Origin: Pseudoclavibacter helvolus | GTDB taxonomy: Bacteria; Actinomycetota; Actinomycetes; Actinomycetales; Microbacteriaceae | Assembly: GCF_014191305.1 (NCBI RefSeq) | Contig: NZ_JACHWJ010000001.1 | Span: forward strand, 1,054,001-1,118,000 | Direction of reading: 5' to 3' | DNA length: 64,000 nucleotides | Shown here: positions 29,263 through 37,127 of the stretch, in pieces | How the letters are laid out: each line of letters starts with the position of its first letter | Numbering within the stretch: position 1 is the first letter of the stretch | The notes under the pieces: model-generated | Told to the model about the DNA's origin: nothing | Databases searched by the model: none | Seen by the model: the letters and a program-made list of their open reading frames with translations, nothing else | Made by a program: the position numbers and the translations under genes

Positions 29263-30516
29263 ATGCCAGACGTGCTGTTTCCACTCGACTCCTCGAAGAA
29301 GTTCGAGGACCAGGAGAAGATCGGCCACAACAGGTGGCACCCGGAGATCCCGCCAGTCGCCACGGTCAAACCCGGGGATGAGTTCCGCGTCGACTGCCGC
29401 GAATGGTTCGATGGTGCGATCGTCAACGACGACTCGGCCGAGGACATCCTGAACGCGCCGCTGCTCACAGTGCACAAGCTGAGCGGCCCGTTCCGCATCG
29501 AGGGCGCGAAGCCCGGGGATCTGCTCATCGTCGACATCCTCGATGTCGGGCCCATTCCCCAGGAGAAGGGCCCACTCGCGGGCCAGGGCTGGGGCTACAC
29601 GGGAATCTTCGCGAAGAAGAACGGCGGCGGTTTCCTCACCGACCAGTTCCCAGACGCGTACAAGGCCATCTGGGACTTCAGCGGGCAGACCGCCACCTCC
29701 CGCCACGTACCGGAGGTGTCCTTCACCGGACTGATCCACCCCGGACTCATGGGAACCGCGCCGTCGGCTGAGCTGCTCGCGAAGTGGAACGCCAGGGAGG
29801 GCAAGCTCATCGCCACCGACCCCGGGCGAGTGCCGCCGCTCGCGCTCCCTCCAGAGCCGCAGTTCGCCGTGCTTGGTGCTCTGCCGGAATCTGAGTTCGA
29901 CCGAGTCGCAGGAGAGGCCGCCAGGACGGCGCCGCCGCGCGAAAACGGCGGCAACCAGGACATCAAGAACCTCTCGAAGGGCACACGTATCTTCTACCCC
30001 GTCTTCGTGGATGGCGCGAACCTCTCCATGGGAGACCTCCATTTCTCCCAGGGCGACGGCGAGATCACCTTCTGCGGCGCCATCGAGATGGGCGGGTTCA
30101 TGGATGTGCGCGTGGACGTCATCAAGGGCGGCATGGAGACCTACGGCGTCTCCGAGAACGCGATCTTCATGCCTGGCAACGTCGAGCCGAACTACAGCGA
30201 ATGGATCGCGTTCAGCGGCACCTCGGTGACTCTCGACGGCGAGCAGCGCTACCTCGACTCGCACCTCTCGTACCAGCGCGCCTGCCTGCACGCGATCGAC
30301 TACCTCACGAAGTTCGGCTACGCACCAGAACAGGCCTACCTGCTGCTTGGCTCAGCACCCATCGAAGGGCGGCTGTCCGGCGTCGTCGACATTCCCAACT
30401 CCTGCTCCACGGTGTACCTGCCGACCGCGATCTTCGACTTCGACGTGCGGCCATCTGCGAGCGGTCCGCACCAGATCGACCCGGGAATGGGGGCACCGAG
30501 GGCCGTGGCCTCCTAG
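29263..30516 (+). CDS. fmdA: formamidase (acetamidase/formamidase family)
   Basis: 417 residues, about the length of Methylophilus FmdA. Hydrolyses formamide to formate and ammonia, so probably a nitrogen-scavenging enzyme. Family motifs: RVDCREWFDGAIVNDDSA, HKLSGPFRIEGAKPGDLL, VDILDVGP, GDLHFSQGDGEITFCGAIEM (seen in part) and the C-terminal LLGSAPIEGRLSGVVDIPN. GAAAGGA lies 7 nt before the ATG. No transporter gene for amides is adjacent. Confidence 0.93.
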   Translation: MPDVLFPLDSSKKFEDQEKIGHNRWHPEIPPVATVKPGDEFRVDCREWFDGAIVNDDSAEDILNAPLLTVHKLSGPFRIEGAKPGDLLIVDILDVGPIPQEKGPLAGQGWGYTGIFAKKNGGGFLTDQFPDAYKAIWDFSGQTATSRHVPEVSFTGLIHPGLMGTAPSAELLAKWNAREGKLIATDPGRVPPLALPPEPQFAVLGALPESEFDRVAGEAARTAPPRENGGNQDIKNLSKGTRIFYPVFVDGANLSMGDLHFSQGDGEITFCGAIEMGGFMDVRVDVIKGGMETYGVSENAIFMPGNVEPNYSEWIAFSGTSVTLDGEQRYLDSHLSYQRACLHAIDYLTKFGYAPEQAYLLLGSAPIEGRLSGVVDIPNSCSTVYLPTAIFDFDVRPSASGPHQIDPGMGAPRAVAS

Positions 30517-30580
30517 CTGCGAGTCCACGCCGAGCGAAGCCGGCGGCCGGGCGCGTGTGGCGCGCCTGCCCGCTGGCCTC

Positions 30581-30586
30581 TACAAT
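30581..30586 (+). promoter_or_regulatory. -10 element of a leaderless promoter for the zinc-ribbon SDR gene
   Basis: TACAAT, then CTCGT, then a GTG start: 5 nt between hexamer and start codon. No Shine-Dalgarno before the GTG. Confidence 0.6.
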
Positions 30587-30591
30587 CTCGT

Positions 30592-32121
30592 GTGCCTTCC
30601 GAGACTCCAAACGAGACGCCAGACGAGACGCCCGCGGTGACCCCGACCGACGCGATCGACGCAAACGGCGCACCCCAGCGCATCGACGAGGCCGACCTCG
30701 CGACGACCCTGCGGGTGCTCGAGCAGCTGTCGGAGTACGACCGCGAGGACCCGGACTTCATCACCGTGCGCCGCGCGACAGCGCAGTTCTTCAAGGACGT
30801 GAAGCGAGTCGGACGCGCGGCGAAACGCCAGCGCATCGCCGACGCCGACAAGGCGGTTGTCGCCGCCACAGCGACGGGCGCGCCCGACCGAATCGACGAC
30901 GAGACCCGCGGTATCCCGATCTCCACCTCGACGACGACTCCGACGGCCGGCGAGCTGCTGAAGCCGCGTGCCTGCTACATCTGCAAGCAGCCGTACACGA
31001 CGGTCGACGCCTTCTACCACCAGCTCTGCCCGGACTGCGCGGCCTTCAGCCACGCGAAGCGGGACGCGCGTGCCGACCTCACCGGCAAGCGCGCACTGCT
31101 CACGGGCGGCCGCGCGAAGATCGGCATGTACATCGCTCTTCGCCTGCTGCGCGACGGCGCTCACACGACGATCACGACACGCTTCCCGAGGGATGCCGTG
31201 CGTCGCTTCTCGGCGTTGCCCGACTCCGCGGAGTGGATCGACCGCTTGAAGATCGTCGGCATCGACCTCCGCGACCCCGCCCAAGTCATGGGGCTCGCCG
31301 ACGACGTCACCGCCGCGGGGCCGCTCGACATCCTCATCAACAACGCGGCACAGACCGTGCGTCGCTCCCCCGGCGCCTACGCTCCCCTCGTTGAGGCCGA
31401 GCTCGCCCCGCTGCCGGACGGCCCGTTGCCCGAGCTCGTGACGTTCGGACACACCAACGACGCGCATCCGCTTGCACTCGCCGAGTCCGTCGCAGCGCAC
31501 CCCATCCTGTCGTCCGCTGCTGGCCGCACCGCCGAAGAGCTGACAGCGGATGCGATGGCCGCCGGTTCGTCGTCACTCGAGCGACTCGCTGCCGGCACCG
31601 CCATCGACGCTGGCGGCCTCCTGCCAGACGAGCTGCACATCAACTCGTGGACTCAGCACGTCGACCAGGTTGAGCCCCTCGAGATGCTCGAAGTGCAACT
31701 CGCCAACATGACGGCGCCGTTCCTGCTCGTCAGCAGACTGCGGGGCGCCCTCAAATCGTCAGCGGCTCGACGCACCTACATTGTCAACGTCTCCGCGATG
31801 GAAGGTGTCTTCGGGCGGGGCTACAAGGGACCAGGCCACCCGCACACGAACATGGCGAAGGCGGCGCTCAACATGCTCACGCGCACGAGCGCGCGTGAGA
31901 TGTTCGAGAGCGACCGCATCCTCATGACCGCGGTCGACACCGGCTGGATCACCGACGAGCGGCCACACTTCACCAAGATCCGTCTCGCTGAGGAGGGATT
32001 CCATGCTCCGCTCGACCTCGTCGATGGCGCGGCCCGCGTCTACGACCCAATCGTGCGCGGCGAAGCTGGCGAGGATCTCTTCGGTGTCTTCCTGAAGGAC
32101 TACAAGCCCGGTTCCTGGTAG
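30592..32121 (+). CDS. SDR-like oxidoreductase with N-terminal zinc ribbon
   Basis: 509 residues, GTG start, about twice the length of a classical SDR. Residues 1-120 are polar and helical. A CxxC...CxxC zinc site follows (Cys128, Cys131, Cys146, Cys149). The Rossmann fold begins at about 160 with TGKRALLTGGRAKIG (cofactor loop 171-178) and LDILINNAAQT (about 245-255). The catalytic region has Ser401 and Lys423, but the YxxxK Tyr position is Thr419 (HTNMAK); Tyr411 is nearby. About 90 residues (255-345) are inserted between the NNA motif and the Ser strand. Substrate unknown; NAD(P) binding is likely. Confidence 0.8.
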   Translation: MPSETPNETPDETPAVTPTDAIDANGAPQRIDEADLATTLRVLEQLSEYDREDPDFITVRRATAQFFKDVKRVGRAAKRQRIADADKAVVAATATGAPDRIDDETRGIPISTSTTTPTAGELLKPRACYICKQPYTTVDAFYHQLCPDCAAFSHAKRDARADLTGKRALLTGGRAKIGMYIALRLLRDGAHTTITTRFPRDAVRRFSALPDSAEWIDRLKIVGIDLRDPAQVMGLADDVTAAGPLDILINNAAQTVRRSPGAYAPLVEAELAPLPDGPLPELVTFGHTNDAHPLALAESVAAHPILSSAAGRTAEELTADAMAAGSSSLERLAAGTAIDAGGLLPDELHINSWTQHVDQVEPLEMLEVQLANMTAPFLLVSRLRGALKSSAARRTYIVNVSAMEGVFGRGYKGPGHPHTNMAKAALNMLTRTSAREMFESDRILMTAVDTGWITDERPHFTKIRLAEEGFHAPLDLVDGAARVYDPIVRGEAGEDLFGVFLKDYKPGSW

Positions 32122-32179
32122 CGGGCGAGGCATCCACCTGGCCCCGGCGCCAGCCAGCACAGACCCGTGCACGCGGTGG

Positions 32180-33010
32180 TCAGAAGATCTGACCCACTGG
32201 CTCGCGCTTCTCGTTCTGGAACGCGTCCTCAGTTCGACCCGCGGCCCAGTAGCCGGACAGTGAGAGCTGGGCGCGCTCGATCCCGCGCGCCGAGAAGTTC
32301 TTCCTGAGTCGCTTCATCTGCTCGCGCTCACCGTGTGCGAAGACCTGGACCACGCCGTGCGGGAACTCCAGCTCTTCGACGGCCGCAGCGAGGAGTTGGC
32401 GCTCGTACCCGCCGTGCTCGCCGCGGTGCAGCCAGGTCACGGTGACACCAGCTGGGGCGGAGAGCTCGATGTGGTCCTCATCGCCCGCCACCTCGACAAG
32501 CACCGCGCCCTTGGCATCGATGTGCATGGCTTCGAGGGTGCGCGCAATGGCCGGAAGAGCGGACTCGTCGCCGCAGATGAGGTGCCAGTCGCTCTCCGGC
32601 AGCGGAGAGTACGCGCCGTGAGGGGTCGTCCCGACGATGACGTCGCCTGGCTGCGCGTCCCGGGCCCATGGACCCGCCACTCCGGAGTCACCGTGCACGA
32701 CGAAGTCGATAGCGACGGTTCCCGACGCGCGATCGATGCCGCGCACGGTGTAGGTGCGGCGCACCGGGACCTGATCGATGGGCAGCGTCGCGCGGAGCTC
32801 CTGAAGATCGAAGGGGAGGTCGAACTCGCCGACGCCTCCCCCGAAGTGCAGCTTCAGGTAGGCGTCGGCAGGTTCGATGTCGAAGTCGTCCAGGTCAGCC
32901 CCCGACAGGTGAACGCGGACAAGCGAGCGGCTGAGGCGCTCGGTGCGTTCGACGGTGAGGCGGACGTTCGGTCCGCGCTTGCGTGGCTTCTGGGCGACGT
33001 CGTCAGTCAC
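32180..33010 (-). CDS. siderophore-interacting flavoprotein (SIP family ferric reductase)
   Basis: 276 residues, GTG start with GAGGAG 9 nt upstream. Two-domain FAD/NAD(P)H reductase: N-terminal FAD barrel (LVRVHLSGADLDDFD, RTYTVRGID, where RxYT contacts FAD) and C-terminal domain with EVAGDEDHIEL and VQVFAHGEREQM; SLSGYWAAGRTED near the end is typical of SIP proteins. The family frees iron by reducing Fe(III)-siderophores. An inverted repeat resembling a DtxR/IdeR iron box lies 30 nt upstream. No siderophore genes are adjacent. Confidence 0.92.
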   Translation of the reverse strand: MTDDVAQKPRKRGPNVRLTVERTERLSRSLVRVHLSGADLDDFDIEPADAYLKLHFGGGVGEFDLPFDLQELRATLPIDQVPVRRTYTVRGIDRASGTVAIDFVVHGDSGVAGPWARDAQPGDVIVGTTPHGAYSPLPESDWHLICGDESALPAIARTLEAMHIDAKGAVLVEVAGDEDHIELSAPAGVTVTWLHRGEHGGYERQLLAAAVEELEFPHGVVQVFAHGEREQMKRLRKNFSARGIERAQLSLSGYWAAGRTEDAFQNEKREPVGQIF

Positions 33011-33039
33011 TGTGCTGAACTCCTCGATCGGGGCTGGGG

Positions 33040-33053
33040 TTAGGCGATCCTAA
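33040..33053 (-). promoter_or_regulatory. possible DtxR/IdeR-type iron box upstream of the SIP gene
   Basis: Inverted repeat TTAGG-CGAT-CCTAA. Half-site sequence matches the TTAGG/CCTAA ends of DtxR/IdeR boxes, though the full 19-bp consensus is not met. It overlaps a TAGGAT that could be the -10, and the gene's function fits iron control. Confidence 0.45.
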
Positions 33054-33082
33054 CAAGCCGCGATGGGAGTCAGTCCACGCGG

Positions 33083-33367
33083 TTAAGCGTCTGCGTCACT
33101 CTCGTAGCTCCCAAGGGCCGTGGCGAGTTCCTCGAGGAACACGTCGACTTCCTGGGCCGAGTAGCCGCGCTCGTAGACGCGAGAGGTGAACTTGACCGCC
33201 TCTACCTCGTGGGCCTTGACGATCTGGGCCTGCTCGGGCTCACCGTTCTCGTGCCCCTCGAGCGCCGCAGCCGCCTGGTCCAGGAACTGGTCGACCTCCT
33301 TGACGTCGTAGCAACCGTCGAACTTCAGCGCGTTGAATCGCTTGGTGCGTACATCTTCACTTCGCAC
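33083..33367 (-). CDS. short DivIVA-domain protein
   Basis: 94 residues from the GTG at 33367, chosen because AGGAGA lies 6 nt upstream; ATGs at 33388 and 33403 would place that site inside the gene. It contains two copies of the DivIVA motif: FDGCYDVKEVDQFLDQ at about 20-35 and YERGYSAQEVDVFLEEL at about 67-83, each an F/Y-x-x-G-Y-x-x-x-E-V-D-x-F-L pattern. There is no long coiled coil as in full DivIVA/Wag31. A membrane-curvature or polar-growth adaptor role is possible but not shown. Confidence 0.8.
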   Translation of the reverse strand: MRSEDVRTKRFNALKFDGCYDVKEVDQFLDQAAAALEGHENGEPEQAQIVKAHEVEAVKFTSRVYERGYSAQEVDVFLEELATALGSYESDADA

Positions 33368-33394
33368 GTTGAATCTCCTGTGTCTCATGTGAAA

Positions 33395-33419
33395 ACCGGA
33401 CAAGGTGTGCTTGTCCGGT
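33395..33419. promoter_or_regulatory. 10-bp inverted repeat in the divIVA-like 5' region
   Basis: ACCGGACAAG and CTTGTCCGGT form a perfect 10-bp stem with a 5-nt loop. On the minus strand the stem is followed by TTTTC, so it has the shape of an intrinsic terminator 20 nt before the ribosome-binding site of the DivIVA-domain gene. It could be an attenuator, an operator, or a 5'-UTR hairpin. Confidence 0.55.
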
Positions 33420-33613
33420 GCACGACAATTCTACGGAACTCCATGCGGAATCACACATCGACGCCAGAACGTCACCCAGTGCTCACCTTCGAAAGCCGCT
33501 GTTCGCCGCTTGTTCACTCGTGGCGTCACCACGCGCAGAACAATCACGTTCTTCACGGCTTGACCCCGCTAGCGTTACGAGGAAGGCCGCTGCCCGGCCA
33601 GAAAGGGGTCTTC

Positions 33614-35731
33614 GTGCGTCGTGCGCTCTCACTGCTCGGCATCGCTGCCGCAGCGCTCCTCGGAACGAGTGCGCCAGCATCCGCCGAGGTCTCTCCGATC
33701 ACTTCTTCCACGTCTTCCGTGCGCCTAGCCCCGGCACAAAGCCCCGGCTCCCCCGACGGGCACATCTTCGACCCAGGTGGGCTCGTCTCGGGAGACGCCT
33801 CGGACATCGAGCAAGCGATCTCGGCCCTCGAGTCGGAGACCGACTACACGCTGTACTTCGCGATCGTCGACCGCTTCTCGAGCCCAAGCGACGGCTTCGA
33901 CTGGGCGAGTGAGTTTGCTGAGGTCAACAACCTCGGCTCAGACGCGGTGATCCTCTACGTGGGCGTCGACCAGCTCGACTTTGGCCTCAACTCCGACAGC
34001 TCGTTCCCACTCGGAGACGGAGCGCTGCGTGACATCGAGACGCAGTCGATCGCGCCGAACCTCGACTCGGGTCAGTACGGACAGGCTGCCGTCTCGGCTG
34101 CGGACTCCCTGCGCCAGGAGCTCACAGGCTCCGCTTCCGGCTCCGGCGGCGGCGAGTTCGTGCAGGCCACCGGTGCGGCTGTCGGCTCGATCTTCCTCTT
34201 TGTCGGGGGCTTCATCGTTGTCGTCGCGATCATCATCCTGGTGGTCGTCCTCAGAGCGCGGAGCAAGAAGAAAAAGGGCCAGCAGGCGTCGGAGGCGGAG
34301 CGCAAGGCGCAGCTCGAGCAGCTCGCCCAGCGCGCTGCAGGTGAACTCGTCCGGGTCGACAACCTCGTCACAGCCGCCGACCAGGAAGTGAGCTTCGCCG
34401 AGGCACAGTTCGGAGCAGAGCCAGTTGCCGAGTACCGTGCGGCCGTCGCGGATGCGCGTGAGCACTTGCGGCGCGCCTTCGACGTTCAGGGACAGTACCT
34501 CGACGCCTACCCTGAGCCAGAGCCAGCCAAGGTGCAGATGAACGAGGCAATCCTCGGATTCGTCGGCCAGGCGGAACAGCGCGTCGCGAAGCAGGCCGCG
34601 CGCTTCGAGAAGCTCCGCGACATGGAGCGCAACGCTCCCGAGCTGCTCAGACAGGTCAGGGGCGAGCTCGACCGTCTGGAGGGGCAGATGCAGGGCGCAG
34701 AATCCCAGCTGACCGCGCTGCGTGCACGCTACAGTCCCCAGGCACTGTCTACCGTCGACGACTCGACGCGGCACGCGCGGGAACTGCTTGCACTCGCCCG
34801 CACCGAGACGCAGAACGCAGACGGCGGGCTTCGCGAGGGACGCACGGGTCCCGCGGCTGTCGACATCAGCGATGCCCAACTCGCGCTTGCTCAGGTCAGC
34901 TCCGTACTCGGCTCGATCGGTGCCGCGGCGAGCGACCTCGAGAACGCAGAGCAGCTCATCCGCCAGGAAATCGGCGAGCTGGAGTCCGGGCTCGCGCGAA
35001 GCGTTCAGCTCGTTCAGCAGGCGTCGCTTCAGCCGGATGTCGCCGCGGCGGCCGCAGCCGCACAGACGTCAGCGCACGAGGCGATTGGCCGCGCACGCTC
35101 AGGGAGTGCGTCCGCGGCGGACCCGCTCCGCACCCTCGGAGCACTGCGCGAGGCCGACGAGGCCCTCGATACTGCGATCGCCTCGCTGCTGCAGGAGCAC
35201 GAGCGTCTTGCCGGTCTACGCAGGCAGCTCGACATCGCGCTCGCCCAAGCGCGCTCGGCCGTCACTGGCGGCCTCCAGTTCATCGAGGGCCGCCGCGGCG
35301 CCGTCGAAAGCGAACCTCGCGCGCGCATCCAGCAAGCCGAGACCGAGCTCCGAACCGCCGAGCAACTCGCGGCAACGCAGCCAGAGGAGGCAATGCAGCG
35401 CGCCAAGAGCGCCATCAGCCTGGCCGAGCGGGCCACTGAGCAGGCCAGGAACCAGGTGCAGACGCAGCGCAGCGGCTACGAGCAGAGCTGGGGCATGTCC
35501 TCCGGTTCTCGCTCGAGCAGCAGCTTCGACTCCGGGCTCCTTGGCGGGATCCTCGGCGGGCTCATCAGCAACAGCGGCTCGTCGAGCCGCGGTTCCTGGG
35601 GCGGGGGCAGTTCCTGGGGCGGCAGCTCGGGTCGGCGTTCGAGTGGCGGTTCTTCCGGGTTCAGGTCGTCCGGAGGGTTCAGGTCCTCCGGCGGCGGCTT
35701 CCGCTCGTCAGGCGGCGGTCGAAGGCGCTGA
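33614..35731 (+). CDS. TPM-domain secreted/membrane protein with coiled coil and Gly/Ser-rich tail
   Basis: 705 residues from the GTG at 33614 (AAAGGGG 5 nt upstream). Signal peptide at 1-24 (ALSLLGIAAAALLGTSAPASA). TPM domain at about 50-165 (HIFDPGGLVSGDASDIEQAI, LYFAIVDRFSSP, DAVILYVGVDQLDFG), outside the membrane. TM helix at about 195-217 (LFVGGFIVVVAIIILVVVL), then a KKKK stop-transfer and a long Ala/Gln/Glu-rich helical region (about 225-620) in the cytoplasm. The tail (about 630-705) is Gly/Ser/Arg repeats such as FRSSGGG. It is 110 bp upstream of pspA, so a joint role in envelope stress is likely. Confidence 0.85.
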   Translation: MRRALSLLGIAAAALLGTSAPASAEVSPITSSTSSVRLAPAQSPGSPDGHIFDPGGLVSGDASDIEQAISALESETDYTLYFAIVDRFSSPSDGFDWASEFAEVNNLGSDAVILYVGVDQLDFGLNSDSSFPLGDGALRDIETQSIAPNLDSGQYGQAAVSAADSLRQELTGSASGSGGGEFVQATGAAVGSIFLFVGGFIVVVAIIILVVVLRARSKKKKGQQASEAERKAQLEQLAQRAAGELVRVDNLVTAADQEVSFAEAQFGAEPVAEYRAAVADAREHLRRAFDVQGQYLDAYPEPEPAKVQMNEAILGFVGQAEQRVAKQAARFEKLRDMERNAPELLRQVRGELDRLEGQMQGAESQLTALRARYSPQALSTVDDSTRHARELLALARTETQNADGGLREGRTGPAAVDISDAQLALAQVSSVLGSIGAAASDLENAEQLIRQEIGELESGLARSVQLVQQASLQPDVAAAAAAAQTSAHEAIGRARSGSASAADPLRTLGALREADEALDTAIASLLQEHERLAGLRRQLDIALAQARSAVTGGLQFIEGRRGAVESEPRARIQQAETELRTAEQLAATQPEEAMQRAKSAISLAERATEQARNQVQTQRSGYEQSWGMSSGSRSSSSFDSGLLGGILGGLISNSGSSSRGSWGGGSSWGGSSGRRSSGGSSGFRSSGGFRSSGGGFRSSGGGRRR

Positions 35732-35841
35732 CACCGACGCTGCTAGCCAACCTCCAGCGACACACCTCACAACTCTCAACCTCACAGCACGGCCATCCAC
35801 CAGGGCCAACAAGGGCCCGACCAGCAAGAAGGAAGCAATCG

Positions 35842-36597
35842 ATGTCCAACAAGCAGTCCATCTTCGGACGAATCAGCCAGCTCGTCCGCGCGAACATCAA
35901 CTCGCTCATCGACAACGCGGAAGACCCGCAGCTCATGATCGACCAGCTCATTCGCGACTTCACCTCGAACATCAAGGAGGCTGAGTCGGCCATCGCGCAG
36001 ACCATCGGCCAGCTGCGGATGCTCGAAGACGACTACCGCGAAGACGTCCAGGCTGCATCGGAGTGGGGCAACAAGGCACTCGCGGCGAGCCGCAAGGCCG
36101 ACGAACTCCGCGCCGCGAACGACGAGGTCGACGCGCAGAAGTTCGACAACCTCGCGAAGGTCGCGCTCTCGCGCCAGATCGAGTCCGAGACCGAGGCCCG
36201 CACGGCTGAGCCGCAGATCCGCGCTCAGACCCAGGTCGTCGACCAGCTCAAGGGCGGGCTCGAGGGCATGCGCGAGAAGCTGCGCCAGCTCGGCGCCAAG
36301 CGCGACCAGCTCGCGGCCCGTGCCAAGACGGCTGAGGCTCAGCAAAAGGTCAACGAGGCCCTCGGCAGCATCAACGTCATGGACCCGACAAGCGACCTCG
36401 GCCGCTTCGAAGAGAAGGTGCGCCGACAGGAGGCCCTCGTCCGCGGCCAGCAGGAGCTGCAGACCTCGAGCCTCGACTCGCAGTTCAACCAGCTCGAGGA
36501 CCTTGGAAAGCTGACTGAGGTCGAGGCCCGCCTCGCCGCGCTCAAGCAGGGCCAGCGCTCGCCGGCCGCGATCGACGCCCCGGAGCAGAGCTTCTAG
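35842..36597 (+). CDS. pspA: PspA/IM30 family membrane-stress protein
   Basis: 251 residues, mostly long helices as in the ESCRT-III-like PspA/Vipp1 fold. The N-terminal amphipathic segment (FGRISQLVRANINSLIDNAEDP) and the following MIDQLIRDF are the family signature. AAGGA precedes the ATG at Shine-Dalgarno distance. PspA binds stressed membranes and forms oligomers. It follows the TPM-domain gene on the same strand and ends at a strong stem-loop. Confidence 0.93.
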   Translation: MSNKQSIFGRISQLVRANINSLIDNAEDPQLMIDQLIRDFTSNIKEAESAIAQTIGQLRMLEDDYREDVQAASEWGNKALAASRKADELRAANDEVDAQKFDNLAKVALSRQIESETEARTAEPQIRAQTQVVDQLKGGLEGMREKLRQLGAKRDQLAARAKTAEAQQKVNEALGSINVMDPTSDLGRFEEKVRRQEALVRGQQELQTSSLDSQFNQLEDLGKLTEVEARLAALKQGQRSPAAIDAPEQSF

Positions 36598-36619
36598 GCA
36601 GCACCGCCGGCAACGTCCG

Positions 36620-36656
36620 CCGCTGAGACCCGTCGCACACGGTCGGGTCTCAGCGG
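36620..36656 (+). terminator. stem-loop after pspA
   Basis: CCGCTGAGACCCG and CGGGTCTCAGCGG pair perfectly over 13 bp around an 11-nt loop, 23 nt past the pspA stop. No U-tract follows, so it may act with Rho or stabilise the 3' end. Confidence 0.7.
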
Positions 36657-36704
36657 CGTACTTCTCCCCCGCGTTCCAGCGCGCAGCGAACGAAGGTCAC
36701 CACC

Positions 36705-37100
36705 ATGAACCCACTGAAGCGAGTGTTCCTCGACTCCCCGCTCTCCCACCTCGGCTACCACGCCGCCACCGTTGTGGGCCTGGCCGTCGGAGTCCCGCTG
36801 TCCACCGGCCGCGTCGAGGTGCACGACGGTCTCATCGTCTGCCGAGGACTCCCCAAGTGGGCGTTTCGAAGGGGCGGCACGTGCGTGGGGAGGGTCTACC
36901 TGACCCGGGACGTCGTCGGCGAGCGGGTGTTCCGGCACGAGCGCGTGCACGTGGAGCAGTGGAAGCGCTACGGCTTCCTCTTCCCGCCGCTGTACTGGCT
37001 CGCCGGGTTCGACCCGCTCAGGAACCGCTTCGAGATCGAGGCAGGCTTGGAGGACGGCAACTACCTTCCCCCGCGCCGACGACCCGCCGCGCGGGACTGA
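36705..37100 (+). CDS. small HExxH-motif protein, function unknown
   Basis: 131 residues. A HERVH sequence (His78-Glu79-x-x-His82) matches the zinc-metallopeptidase HExxH motif, with acidic residues (Glu110, Glu112) about 28-30 residues further on, where a third metal ligand could lie (FEIEAGLEDGNY). A weak hydrophobic segment occurs at 20-32. No signal peptide is evident. The region around the motif (RVFRHERVHVEQWKRYG) looks like a conserved, compact domain. It is downstream of pspA but beyond the terminator. I do not recognise a named family. Confidence 0.7.
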   Translation: MNPLKRVFLDSPLSHLGYHAATVVGLAVGVPLSTGRVEVHDGLIVCRGLPKWAFRRGGTCVGRVYLTRDVVGERVFRHERVHVEQWKRYGFLFPPLYWLAGFDPLRNRFEIEAGLEDGNYLPPRRRPAARD

Positions 37101-37127
37101 GCGCCCCAGCTCCCCGGCCACCAGAGC

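Noticed and set aside
33040-33053. Tetracycline-repressor type operator
   Set aside because: The palindrome arms are better explained as DtxR/IdeR half-sites given the neighbouring iron gene; no TetR gene is adjacent.
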